A stretch of DNA of 64,000 nt from positions 18,917,098-18,981,097 of the forward strand of contig NC_089321.1 in assembly GCF_036669915.1 (NCBI RefSeq). Reading direction: 5' to 3'. The notes beneath the pieces were generated by a model. That model was not told where the DNA came from. It did no database searches and saw only the letters and a list, made by a program, of their open reading frames with translations. Both the position numbers and the translations under genes were made by a program. Origin of the DNA: Pocillopora verrucosa (lineage: Eukaryota; Cnidaria; Anthozoa; Scleractinia; Pocilloporidae). Positions 12,501-26,200 of the stretch are shown piece after piece; position 1 is the first letter of the stretch; the number at the start of each line of letters is the position of its first letter.

Positions 12501-14048
12501 GCTCCCTGATAACCAAAACAATTATTGTTTTTCGGCTGAGTCCCTTTCTGCCAACTCAATCCTTGAAACTATTTTAAATTTTCGATTCTTGGAGGTCCAT
12601 CCAAAATGCCTGAATAAGAGAAACGTTTCGAGTCCTACGGGCTGCCTCACATATCACAAAATATCGCACGTTCACATCTCATAATTCATAACATTGCACA
12701 CAAAATGGAGAATGTGCTCAGGCGGATCTAAACCAACATCCATAAACGCGTACTCCCGCTTTCAGCTGACAAGGGCGTCACGAGGTCCCCAAAAATACTA
12801 TACAAAAATGGTTGTTAATATCAGAAACGTTTCATTCTAAAATATATCGTTAAAACTCACTCAAATAAACGAGCTTAGTTGCTCTGAATTCAAGTCCTTC
12901 AGATTATCGTAACACTCGCAAACCATAGCGATCCTGATTTCTTCAGCTTTCAGCTTCTCATTGTACCTTAGATTATGCTCGTTTAAGTTCTCTAAAGCAT
13001 GTTGTAAATACCTTCAACTTTATCGTAGACTTAATGGCATTTTTTCTTTATCAGAGTAGCCAACAGCTGTTAATCACTCTTGCTTTAAAAACACCAACCG
13101 AGATTAGTATGTTTCTCTGCACGGTCGATCGGTACTCAAGGACAGACTCGGAGGGTCTTGCTCTGTAACTCGGAAGTAAGGCTAACTTCCGTCGTAACTC
13201 TGTTAACCCTATCAGGTGTATAATATAAGCTATCTCTGTCTTATTTACCGAGCGTCCAACTAAGATTTATCCTTTTTTTTATTTCATAGAAAAATAGGAA
13301 GACAACACCGACTTCGTAGAAACCTGTGAGTTACCATTTTGATCTCAACTAGTCCTCGCGGCTTACGCGCGGCTAAATCTACTATCAAGTGCAAAAGAAA
13401 CTTGTCTATTTAAATTTTTTTCTACTTTTCAAGCTTTACTTCAAGCCCAAATCTTAACAGTCAGGTACGAAATGCAATGACTCTTCAAGTTTGCTGACTA
13501 AATTATATGTTATGTCAAGGTTACTTATTATTATATTCTCAGAATTCTTTGATACACTGAATCGTTTGTTTATTTCATAATTCGAAAACGTTCTTATCCT
13601 TCCGTTTCTTCTAAGAATGACCTTTAAGTGTTAGAATCCTTTGATGTTTTTTCACGGCCTTATGCAAATGATTTATTCTTCCGGATTTTCCACGACTAAC
13701 GTGGTTCTTAGAAATTTGGGCATCCAAGGATTCTCAACTTCTTGGAGGTAAGCATGAATCGTGAATTTTAAGAAAATGATTAAGAAAGCTGATTTTATGG
13801 ATTTTTTGCATATTTTTTGAGCTTTGGTGGGTTTATTTGCATGGCTTTATTGCAAACAACGTTCGAGAAAGGCCATAATGGCGTTTTGAGTGAAAAACAT
13901 ACTTATTTCCGGTTTTTCCAAGTTTACGATGTCACGTAAGCGAATTTCTCGTTGGTAGCGAGAGTGTCCGAATGATAACCGAAGTATGACCGAGTGCGTG
14001 AAATGTAACCTCGGTTGAATAATTCGGCGAAAACGGGAAGTTTGTCAT
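9522..14048. other. Intergenic region upstream of STAT
   Basis: About 4.5 kb without a supportable gene. Short ORFs such as 10513-10716 show no domain. A CAAGATGGCGG word at about 11313-11323 resembles a YY1 core and could mark a remote promoter, but no exon was recognised near it. Confidence 0.45.
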
Positions 14049-14084
14049 TTCTCGGAAAGACGATCGGCGTCTACAGATATAAAA
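14049..14084 (+). promoter_or_regulatory. Putative STAT promoter: GAS-like palindrome plus TATA box
   Basis: TTCTCGGAA at 14049-14057 fits the STAT-binding consensus TTC-N3-GAA exactly. TATAAAA lies at 14078-14084, 21 bases further on, and about 185 bases before the STAT start codon, which would place transcription initiation near 14110. The combination suggests a core promoter with a STAT autoregulatory site. Function is inferred from motif position only; no transcript data are available. Confidence 0.45.
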
Positions 14085-14142
14085 CCGAAAGGCCGCGTTG
14101 AAATCGATCAGAAGTGTTTACCTCTGGAGGTGGAAAGGCTCA

Positions 14143-14175
14143 ATGAGAAACGCACCGGCAGCTTTACCTGTTTAA
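14143..14175 (+). promoter_or_regulatory. 10-codon upstream ORF in the STAT leader
   Basis: An ATG at 14143 opens ten codons (MRNAPAALPV) and stops at 14173-14175, 93 bases before the STAT start. If transcription begins near 14110 it would be translated first and could dampen STAT synthesis. It is a sequence observation only. Confidence 0.3.
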
Positions 14176-14268
14176 GTCACCCTTCAAATTTCATATTTCG
14201 TGGTAGTGGGTGACTCCGAGGGGCATATTTCAAGAGAATTTCATCCCTGGATCACTTATTAACAAGCT

Positions 14269-17200
14269 ATGTCGTTTTGGGATACTTTTCAGAACCTAGA
14301 AGCTCATGTAAAAACGAAGATCCTTACAGAGCTTCAAACCATTTTTGGCGGATCGTTTGAATTCGAGGCGTGCATTTACTTGATGCAGTGGTTGGTTCTT
14401 CAGTCTTGGTAAGTTGAATGACGTCACGTGATTATCTGCTGTTTCTACTATCTGTGATGTTGTTGTACAAAAATCCTGAAAGTTCCCTTTACATTTCCCC
14501 CTCCCGCTCACCACATGATGTTTCCATGTCATCCACTTACCTCTAATTTGTTCAATGATGATTTCCTAGAGACTCCTGTTTTATTTGTTTTACTTTTTCC
14601 TACAGAAACTGACATTTCCAAATTTTTTCACTTCTTTTGCTTTATCTTCTGAAAGGAAGCAACTTGTCAAGCTGTTGAGGCAGTGTTAGATCAGATCAAT
14701 TTCCCAATTTAGTTAGGATTTCTGTTTTAGGTTGTTCTCCTCCCCATGTCATTTTGTGCTGATATGCAGAGTTCTTTAGAGTCGTTGCTACAGTCCCTTG
14801 TTGTGAGCTGATTTTAATATCGAAATGATGTCTTTTTTGCAGTCTAATGTGTTTCACTATGATAAGCATTGTAGCAACAATCAGGAACAGAGTATCTGAA
14901 TTCGAAAAAAACAAACAAACAAACAAACAAACAAACAAACAAACGCAATATACAGGGAGTCAAAAGAAAACGGAAACAGGAAGAAGGGTATTTGAAGCTG
15001 TTACCAAAATGATATCCATAAATTAAGGTTTGGAGAAAACATCAAAACAAAACAGGGTATGCATCCCCATGACTTTGCATTATGGTCAGATCTAACCTGG
15101 ATTTTGCTTTTTAAGCATGTTGTTTAATATTTTTTAGAACCCCATACGTTTGTGTGGATTTTAAGGGGTTGTATGACATGTATTTTTCTACTGTACTTTT
15201 ATTGAAACTATCCTTCTTCATCAATCTGTGTAGCTTTGGTTACTTAAAACTTGTTTTCAAGAAAATTTTAAGCTTTTCTCTTTTTTTGCCTCCAGGGATG
15301 AGGCAATCGACCCAAATCTTCAGGGATCAAGTGTAATAAAAGCTAAACAGTTAATGGATGCCACCATATCCCACCTGAATCAACATAAACAAAAGGTAGA
15401 CATACAGAACAGTATGAAATGATTGGCAATTAACTTTGAGTTATGTAGCTCTGATCACTTGCTCTGACACTAATTTGTGCAAAATTTGTGTTGGTCTACA
15501 GCTGGAGGGTCTAGCTGCAACTATGAATGATTTCCACAACATGTTATTAGCAAAGAAAGTTGAGGAGGTGCTACATAAAATAGAGGTAAGTTGATAGTTA
15601 GTTACCATCTCAGTGTAATTTTATTTGCTGCAATCCCTTCCTTTTGTTTATACACCCATGTTGATTTCTCCGTTTACACTTATATTTTGACCACTACATT
15701 ACATATTTGACCAGTTCATGATGCAGCTGACAGTCAATAGATTCCATCGTTTCTTATCAAATAGGAATAATCCATGCATAGCCTTAAACAGTCAGTAAGT
15801 GTTTGCTCTTTATGCTTGAGATGAAATAAATTACATTTAGTCCTTATTGCTCCTAGTTTCATGTACTTACAGGAGGTTTAGCACCAAATATTTTGCATTA
15901 TTGCCGACTTAAACAAAACACCAATTAGTCGATATTAATCCTTGTACTGTAAAGTAGCTCACTATCTTACACGAACCTTATGAAACTCTGCACCTTTACA
16001 TTTTCTTTGTTAGGAGAGCTATGGTAATGATCCAGTGAAGCTTGCTCAGTATTTTTATGGGGTTGTTTCTAAACTGAGAGAATTGGTCCAGAATGCAGTT
16101 TCTGTAAGTATATATATAAACATAAAGTCATGTACAGTGCATGAAGCCCTTTTGGTACAGCAATGGTTTTGAAAGCTGAGGCACCCATGAATATGTATAG
16201 TTGTTTGTAACAATATTTTTTAGTAATTTCAGAACAAGCAATCTATTCTGTTCCAGTTGTAGTTGTGATAACAAATGTAACATCACATAGCAGGAAGGGG
16301 TGTGCTTGGGCAAATTTCTTTGTAACGACCTAGGGTTCATCTGGTGGTACCTTGTGAGATTGACCTCTGTCCCAATTGGCTGTGGTACCTATTTTCAATG
16401 TGCTTTATATTTTTTCATAAGGGACTAAATTTTTTTGGCAGATAAGAGGGAACTGTTATATTGAATACTTTTGTGCAAAGAAATTTTGATCACAAACTCA
16501 TAATGTCTTTTAATAAATTTTAGGTTTTCATTTGTTTTAAGTCTTTAATGTGGTCTTCTCTGTGTTGTTCAAACCTTAAGATTTCATTGGAATCAACAAC
16601 AACGATAGATATGGAGGACATGGATACTGAAGAAAGTGCTCCAGACCCACATGTTGCTCTGCGCAAGCAACTGGATGTTCTTGTCAAGGATAGTCAGGTA
16701 TTACACTCTCTTCAATTTTTAACACTGTCTGCTTAAAGATGTTTTTTTAAATGCCCTCTTGTGACTGAATGAATATAGTATTTTTACTTGTTTACATTTT
16801 TGTACAATATTCGATAAGAAAAAGAACTGAACTTGTGCCAATAAGGGCACTGCTATGAGGTGTTTGTGTGGGAGGTGAATAATTTTTTCACTTGTGAATT
16901 TAAACATTGGCTTACTTCTTGACATCATTAGAGCCTTGACTTTGTTGACCAATGATGAAACAGCAATGACTTTTTTTTAACAAGTACCCACTTTCATCTA
17001 GATTATTATTTACCTAGACTGTTGTACTCTATAATACCTTACATTTGTGGTCAAAACTGTTCAATAAATGTTTGTCAAGTGTCTATTAAAAATATATTGT
17101 AGATTTTGCACCTACTTCAGGGCAATTTTTCTTAGTTTGTGCAGTGCTAAAGATACATAGATATATATAGATTAAGGTTAACTTGAATATGTGACCATTT

Positions 17201-20200
17201 ACTTCAGAAAAATGATACCTTCTTGAAAGAAATTGAGCAGCTAAAAGAACAGTATGTGATAAAGTTCCAGGAAGTGAGTGGGAAAATAGATAAATGTAAG
17301 TGCACTGCTTCTGTCTTACTGCATGGTTACCATTTCATTTTGTTGAATCTTATCATAATTTAAATTTAACCATGAAAAGCAACTTTGATGTCATCGAATA
17401 TGATTAGAAATATCCAGTTTTTTCCCAATTATAGGGATTACAGTGAGTAATTACACTCCAACTTGAATTTACAATTTAAACCATAGCCAGTTGATAATTT
17501 ACCCTGACTTACAATCTGTGTTGGAAAAAACAGTGTTTCTTTTAAAATGAAATCTTGAAAAATGGGCCATGACAATGGTGCATACCACTGAAGTCTGAAT
17601 ATACAATATAGGTGCTGCACAAAAATAACCAGAAATTACTTTTTTTGTATTTGCAATTACTGTTGTATTGCTTTGGAAAGATAATTGATTTGAAAGAAAA
17701 TATGACAATGCAACCTTCCTTTAGTTAATACACTGATAACATTTTGACCTGTGTCTCCATCTCACTTTCTGAGTATGCTTTACAAGAACAGAATTAAATC
17801 AGAATCTAGTATATTTATTCTTATGTATACTGTAAACATTAGCTATGACATAAGCAAGACATTTATGACTTTTTTTATAAACTTGGTACAAATCCTGAAA
17901 TCTGGTGGTAATCTGCTATGATTACTCATACATTTGACACTGTTTTTCTGTACTTAAAGTAAATTTTCATTATTAAGTTGATGCTTTTGTATTGTGGAGT
18001 ATAATTGTCATAGCTTGTTTGTTTTGTAGATCAACAGGAAGCCCAAAAGGTACAAAACTCTTCACAACTCAATGAAAATGAAAAGGTGGGTTATGATACT
18101 TTAATGACTATTTCATGTTAATGCATTGAATCCTGAACCTTAAAAAAGTGTCACTTGTGGTTGTTATCCTTAAGAGTAAACAAAGATAACCTGTATCTTT
18201 ATCAAGATGGTCATGAAGCAACAACAGTTTGAGTGCAGTCAGGCAAAAAAATGAAAAAAGACTCTTTACATGGGACACTTCAATCTGAAAGTTTTGGGCA
18301 TAAACAGTAAAAATTAGTCTGAGTGACTAAGTTTTGATTTTGAAAAAGAGTGTTCTTAATTAGTTAAATAGAAAATGGTCGCATCTGTTCTTACTTGTGA
18401 AAACTATTTTACCCCAGATTACCTGTGATAGTAGTAATTGTACTGTTTTTCATTTGAGCTACAATGTAGGTGAAGTATTAGTGCAACATGTACTTGTCTT
18501 GAAAAGCCAGAGTGTAATTCTCCATATCAAACAATATACGTATATGTAGTCATTGAAACAAAGAAAGTATATTCTTTAAGTATCCAAGAATTTAAAACCA
18601 AGGAGTGAATCTCTCTCCCCCCTTTTCTATTTTTATTGATTTGTTTTAATTTCCAGAAACAAAGGATAGAACACATCAAGCAAGAGATAGAAAAAATTCA
18701 ACAGGAATTAAGCAAGATGGGGGAAGAATTGTCAATCACCAAAAGACTGGTATTTCCAGATACTTATTGACTTCTATTAAAATAAGTTGTCATTCAGATT
18801 GGACATTACAGGTTTTTACAATCAGGACCTTTCTATAATAGTTTATTTTGGAAGCTAACCTACATACTATGTACTGAAAAAAAGATGATCTAGTAATTTA
18901 CACGTGTCACAGCTAACCTTTTTCCAATACCATTGTATTAAATAAATATGTAGCTCTTTGAATAATTTTTATTGTCATTTGCCAGTTCAAGGACCATGAT
19001 CATTCTAAGATGTGTTGCCCTATAGACTTGTGTTTGACACATTTTTCATGACTCATTTTTTTTTTACAGCAGAGTACAATGTGGCTGCAAATATACAAAA
19101 ACTAACATCAAAATTTACCTTCAAAAAATAAATAACAAAATGAAACAGAAATCTGCCATCAAAATGTTTCAAACCTGCATGTTCTTGGGGCAATGAGCTA
19201 CCAGCTGTACCAGGAAAATCAAGTGTGAATTGCTTCGTTATTTTACACATGTATGCAGCCAAACACCAAATTGAATGTGCAATGTTGTCTAACACATTAT
19301 GTCATTACCTTGAATATGTTTTATAGATTTAGTTTATATAGCATAAAGTATGATGAATATGTTAGGACATGTACTGATTTGTTGCTCTTTTACTATTTAA
19401 CTTCCTTTTGGTTTCCAGGGCTTCATTGAATGCCTCTGCACTCATCTGAAGAAGTTATCTGAAATAGTAAAGACTAATTTTGATGAGATTGCTGAGTGGA
19501 GACATTTACAGCAGAGATCCCTGTGTGGTTTTAAGTCTCCACAGTCACTTGACAAACTACAAGAAATGTATGATGGTGTTATTTATGTTGTGTGATACTT
19601 AATGCTAATTTAGTGTAGGAGTTCATGTTTTTCAGACTTCATTCTTATTCCAGCTCATTTTGTGCACAGCTGTTGGCATTAGCTCATTAGGAAACTTTGC
19701 CCTCTCTAATCTTTTACATTGTATGTCTTAAGCCATTATTTTACAAAAACTTTATTTACATTGATTATTTCATAAGCCTCATATTGACATAATCACAGCA
19801 CACAACAATTTTACTGTCAACCAGTTCAATAAGTTACTCTTATATTTTTCCATCTGGTTAACAAGTCATCATTTATCTTTTTAAAGTTTCACGCTTGGTA
19901 CCTAATAAAGCATTTTTCTGTTTTTGCATTAACTTCAGCTTTCTTGTAAAAATATCTTTTTATGAATGTGTTATTTCATTAAGAGCAAAATGAAGTTAAG
20001 GAAGACCCACCACAAAATACATAATGTATTATTTGTAATTTCTGTTCAGTGTTTTGAATGATTTTGAAATAGTAAAGAGTGTATAGATATTAGGTAACTT
20101 GAATTGAAAAGCTCTTCACTAATTTTCCTTTGATAGTTGTGAAACACTTGCTGAACTTCTGTGGAAATTGTTTCAACAAGCTTCTCAGGTTAGTCTAGAG

Positions 20201-23200
20201 GACTGTGCATTTTTTGCTCTTTGCTGAAAAGTATTTCCCAGTGATTTATTGGGGACCTGGGGTAAACCAGGCAGCTGGTTGATATGAACTTGCTTAGGAT
20301 TGCCCAATTGCATCTTAAAGAAGTGTAGAGTACTAATAGTGACCCAGGAGAATGATATGATGTATGCTTTGTCCAATAATTTTCAGCAGAATAAAGGTTA
20401 ACTCTTCAAAAATATATTATTTATTATATTGAGGATAAGTGCACTAAGCCACATAATTTTAAAGTTCTGATGCCTTGTGTCTAGCTACCTTGCTGCTATT
20501 ATGTTATACATGTACATGTACAGGTTTTTTTTTTCTTGTAGCTGGACAATCTTTTCCATCAAGCATTTCAGGGGAATGAATTAGAACTGAAGCGAATGGA
20601 TAATGTTAAAACATCTGCAAGAAACCTCATGAAACTGTTCTTGACTAAGTAAGTCCTCCTGATTGTTCAATCTTTATGTTTAGCATTCTGTCCTTCTTAA
20701 TTCTGTAAAAATGGACAATTAAATTTCAAGTAAAAGAAGCAGTGATGTGCACTCAGAGGCATATTTAGCGTTCCTCTCCACAACTACCTGAATATGTTTT
20801 TTTTTTCCTTTGTAGGACATTTATCATAGAGAAACAACCTCCCCAAGTCCTGAAGATTCAAACAAAGTTTGGAGTTGTGGTTCGGTAAGTTGTGGTTCAT
20901 GAAGTCTTCATGTTTGAGTGTCATACAAGTTTTTGAAGATGTACACTTTAATTTTTGGAGTAAGCACCAGCTAATACAAATTTGTAATGGTTATGTATGT
21001 AGGCATCTTCTTGGTGGAAAACTGAATATCCAAACCCATCCACCAGAGGTTACCTGTACACTAATTTCGTAAGTACCAACAAGGTTTTTTGAATTAAACC
21101 ATCCAAGTTTTTTATATTAGATGTCAGCTTACTTCTTTTTGTATTATGTTTTGAAGTGAAAAGCAAGCACAAGGTCTTAATGTTGGGAATCGCAAGAGGT
21201 AAAAACTATTATTGAACTTCGATTATAATTTGTTCTTTACGATTTTGCATTTCATATCATATATAAATCTTCCTTTCCTTTACCTTTTTCCCGTGAAAGA
21301 GACATCCTTGGGGATAGGGTGGGAAGGTAGGGCACACCTGTCTTACTGCCAGGCCAACGCCTATTTCAAAGTACACCACTGAGATTGACGTATGAGACTT
21401 TTAGCAGCTGTGGTTTTCATTTCAGATGTAGTCAGAATTTATGGGTGGTTTATGTTACTTGTTTGTCAGGTCGAAAGTAACGTGAGATGGTTCGAGCAAT
21501 AATTGCCTTGAATTGGAACAACTCATCTATTAACAACTCTATCTGAAACTTTGGGCTTATTTTAATGTTAATGTGTCAAAAAAACAGCGGTTGTGGTAAA
21601 AGGGTATGTACAGCAATCGAGTAAGAGATAAAATATATTATGCAGTACTGACGCTTTTTTTCCCCTCATGCAGCAGTGTATCATCAAACAACAGTCCTGT
21701 TTTGAACAACAAGAAGGTCAGTACACCGTTTGCTGCTCTCTATCGATTGTCAGACAGATTTATTTTTGGTGAAGGTTAAATGAAGACCAAAGGCTTTCTT
21801 GTTTTTAGACACTGGAATTCAATCAAGTGACAGGGAAGCTGATTGGTGAATTCAAAAACTTGGTAAGCTTATTACGGAATGTTTCGACGTGTCTCACGAA
21901 TCAGAGTAACCGTCAGTTGTAGAATCAAACAATTAGTTGGGGATCAAATCATTTGGACTATTCTGTGCTGAGCTTTAGTATAACAGTCGAAATGTCGCAG
22001 TCTTCAATGGAAAGAATGTCTCTACAGGTAATAGTGAATCTGGATCGTGAGAAAAATGATCAAAAATTCAGTAACGATTATAATCATGATGAACAAATAC
22101 ATCTATTACATCCTGCAATAGCAATCATAATTGGTAACTAAAATGGGCATGGAATCTCATGGCAAATTAATATGAATAGAGTGCGAAAGGGAAAAAGTAA
22201 AAAAAAAAACAACAACAACAACGGAAACTCGGTTGGTTCTGAAAAATGTATTTCGTGATAAATTCATAGGATTCTTTTATTCTTAACGATAGTTGTTACT
22301 GTCCGAACTTGTCGCCTTAATGAACTGTCGCGTACTGAGATCGTTAAACATAATAAGATATTGTTTAAAACTTAATATCACAGAAAAAGAAGCCCTCTCT
22401 GTGGTTGTTGTTGTTTTTTTTTGATACGCCGGAAATTATTGTCGCAACTTGCCAAGATCTTTGTTTCGTATGTTTGGAGTGGTTGTTATGCAGATGTATG
22501 ATATTGGTTATATTTTTATGTTACTTATTCATTTACGGTCTGCAAACAGTTTTTATATGGTGTCTTTTAGTCCTTAGCCAAAGCCACAAGACAGGGCGGT
22601 AAGAACAAAGAAGTAGTGACAGAGGAGAAGTCAGCATTACTCTTCTCCACGCAGATCAACCTCGGAAAGGAAATATTCAATATAACGGTAGGTGGAGCTG
22701 AGAAAGGGAGGCTAGGGGTTTGAAAACGACCTAGTTTGCACTTTTTTCCCTGCACCATTAAACACAGTGAAACCAGACAACAATGCAGATCAAGAGATAC
22801 GGCCACCCTTACAGACGACCCTAGCTACTACTCGTTCCTTTGTCGTAATTTACGAGCCTCTCTACCTCACAACCATTTCACTTCCTTTTGATTTGTGATT
22901 GCTGTCCGGACACACTAAAAAGCGTTTAGAATATTTCAGTTGAAGTTGGTTGCTTAGATACCATCCATTGCCTTTTCATCATGATCTACTTGGACAGAGA
23001 AGTCCTACAAATGTGATCAGAGCACTTTGCCCCATTGGTTAGTAAAGCTTACTTAATGCTTTCATTGTTTTGTGGTCCAAAGGTGATTTCGGTTCCTGTG
23101 GTTGTGACAGTTCATGGCAATCAACAGTGTGATGCTGAAGCAACTGTTTTCTGGGACAACGCATTCGCCGACAAGGTCAGTTATCTATTTAGTTCAGAAG

Positions 23201-26200
23201 GGATTAAAAAAAGATGAATAAGTGAGAAATTCTGCAGTGGTCACAGATCTAACCAAAGGTCAGTGCGCGTCTTAGTCCGTTGCGTAGGATTGGTATGGGC
23301 AGATGAAACTCGCAAAGGTAAACCTAATTAAAAAAAGGATAATGCCGGTACGAAATATTCATTGGACATTCCATAGATCGCTAGTAACCATAGTTACTTA
23401 GGGCCCCCCACGAAATTTAGTGTCTGTGTGATTGATAATGCTGACAACTTCTTGGCGAAGAATCTAATGAGCAAATGATTTTATTAGGTGTTATTTAAAT
23501 CCTGTTCATAATAAAACTGGATGAACTACGAATAATTGTTTTTTCATAGGAAAGGAAACTTTTTGATGTTCCCGATCAAGTTGAATGGCCCCGCTTTGCA
23601 GAAGCTCTGAACAAAAGATGGGCTCTCAACAATCAAATCCAACTTAGTCCTGAAAGCTTGACCTTCTTGGGGAAAAAGATTTTTCCAGGTTAACACTTTT
23701 TCCTAGATGTTTTCAAGTTTAGTGTCCTACTTCTTTTCATCCAGAGAATTTCCTTTGTTAATATGTAGAAAACGGGCTGTGAACCTGACCTTTACAGTTT
23801 TTAAGATTATCGACCTTTAAATTCTGTTGTTATTTAAAGGCAAAATGGAGGGAGGTATGGACAATGCCATGGTTACAAGACAGCTCTTCAACAGGGTACA
23901 TATATTCAATATTTTACAGTTAAATTCGGCAAGATCTATAGTATATGTTATCATAAAATGTTTGTTTTGAATTGTTGAACTTATTAGCCATAAGAATAGA
24001 TAAATAAATAGATGTTCTGTCTTCTTGTGTTAATTTTTAACTCAATGCCTCCTGTACATCAGGATCATATGAACGGCCGCTCATTCTCGTTTTGGAAATG
24101 GTTTTACGGAGCCTTAGATGTGGTGTCAAGACGGCTGCTGGACGAATGGAGGGACGGGTATGTCAGTCACATTCCCTTTCTAGTTTGCATTTGAAGATAG
24201 GCGCAAGAGTTCTGTTTAAGTACAACCACAACCGTGATTTTTGAAAAACCACTTTTTCTCGAATTATTTATTATTACTAATCTGTACAAGAAAACGACCT
24301 TTGAACATTATAATAGTAGAACTGTGCGGGAGAGCTGAATCACTGAGTGGGATGCCTGTTGAACATTGTGGTCAGGGGACCAATGGAACTAGCTAAACAT
24401 TTGCTCTGTTGGACATTTGAGGAAAATGTTAGCATGGATTCAAATGTAAATGTGAACAAATTAAACAAAGGAAGACTACAGCAATGAACTTTACTGATTT
24501 TTGTTACAGACGCGTGGCTGGTTTTATCAGCAAGAATGATGCGCATGACATTTTAAGAGGCTGTAATTCTGGCACGTTCCTGCTGAGGTTCAGTGAGACA
24601 GAGATTGGTGGAATTAGTGTCGCCTATGTTAATACCTTTGACGGTGGTAAGAAAGCCAGCTACTATATACAAAGTAAATGGGTACTTAAAGGACATAGCT
24701 GAAAACTGCGGTTTCAGACATTTCATGAAGCTTGTGTGGGAGAGCTGTTTATTTTTAAACATGGTCAATTTCCTTTATCCTCACTCTCCGAGTGATTTAT
24801 ATGAGACATAAAAATGCACCAGTTATGAAGTGATTTTTGGAAGGGACAGGTTTTTAATTTCGGAGGTCGAGACTTTATCTGTAACCTTTCAGCGTCGTAC
24901 ATAAGGAGTAATTCAGTGGAAAAAACATATTTCGGTATACCTCAGAACAGACGGATTGGGGAGTTTTTCTTTTGACTAATAAGGTATATTCCACAAGTCA
25001 AGACTATACAATCTCTTACACGAGTTTAAGTCATGTAGAGATTTACAGGTGTCTTAATATTTAAAATCAATTTCTTTTTTAGGAAATAATTTCTCGAGTG
25101 TTCATACCATCCGTACTATCGGTATGCGGCAAATTTAAGGAAAGTGTGGAAATTCAGTACTTCTTGGAGAGGGAAGATACCATAATAATTCCTTTACGGG
25201 AGAAAAATTGTAAAATAAACCTCATAGGTGTACCTCTCTGTTGTATGGTGTAGGTCCTTGTGAAATTTTCGATGTGGCTCCATGGACGAACGCGCATTTG
25301 CAAATGCGAAAATTCTCTGACCGACTAAAAGACTTGGGAGAACTTGTTCAGCTTTACCCTAACATAGCTAAAGATGACGCTTTTGGTCCGTATTATACCA
25401 ATGACGGTAAGCAGGACTATAACTCAACTGTATCATCTACCTGAAATGATATGCAAATACCTATGGAGTAGTTGTGTCTTAAACTGCAGTGACGTTTCTT
25501 TTACTAACTATCTTATTCAGCCGTTTAACCATATGATGTTCATATATCATTTTAACAAGTATCTATAGTTTATTTGCTATTTCGGTTGGTGCCGTTGCCA
25601 AAAGACTGAATATTCCCCGACAAATCTGAACAGTTCTCATTCCGCAACACAAGACGTGAAGCCCGGCAACAGACTACAGTTTCTGTACCACCTATAGAAA
25701 CCCCAAACATTTAAATAGTCATTGCTATTTAATGAAAGGAATTCACTTCCACAAGTGCCCGTAAATCCATCTGAAGACAATAACTTTCGTTTTCAATGAA
25801 CGAACGCAATCGAACAGCAGTTGATGAAATCATGAGAAATTTCAACTGAGTCCCCTTTTTTACTTTGCGTTGTTTTTTAGAAAACCAAGATACTGATAAT
25901 AATGATTATCAGCAAACTGTACTGGCGGTCAGGCTGGCAGGGTGAGTATTCTAGTGGTATAGAATGGTTGAAATAATTACACTTCCACGCCAAGTCACTA
26001 TATTTAAGTTATCTTTTTATTATTTTCGTTTAACGATGACGTCAGTACCTCCAGTTGTCTAAGAAACAACTATAGACAAAACTAACGTTGTCACACGATC
26101 ATACAAGATGCAATAATCAGTGTTTTTTCAGGGCCGACCTGAATGTGATCCACGCCCTCTTTTGACTTTTATGCACGAACTAAATGACTTCTTTTGAGTC

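Noticed and set aside
19053..19295. Minus-strand 80-codon ORF in a STAT intron, with a weak LINE-like WGNELP string on the plus strand
   Set aside because: Similarity is too short and no flanking LINE sequence continues it.
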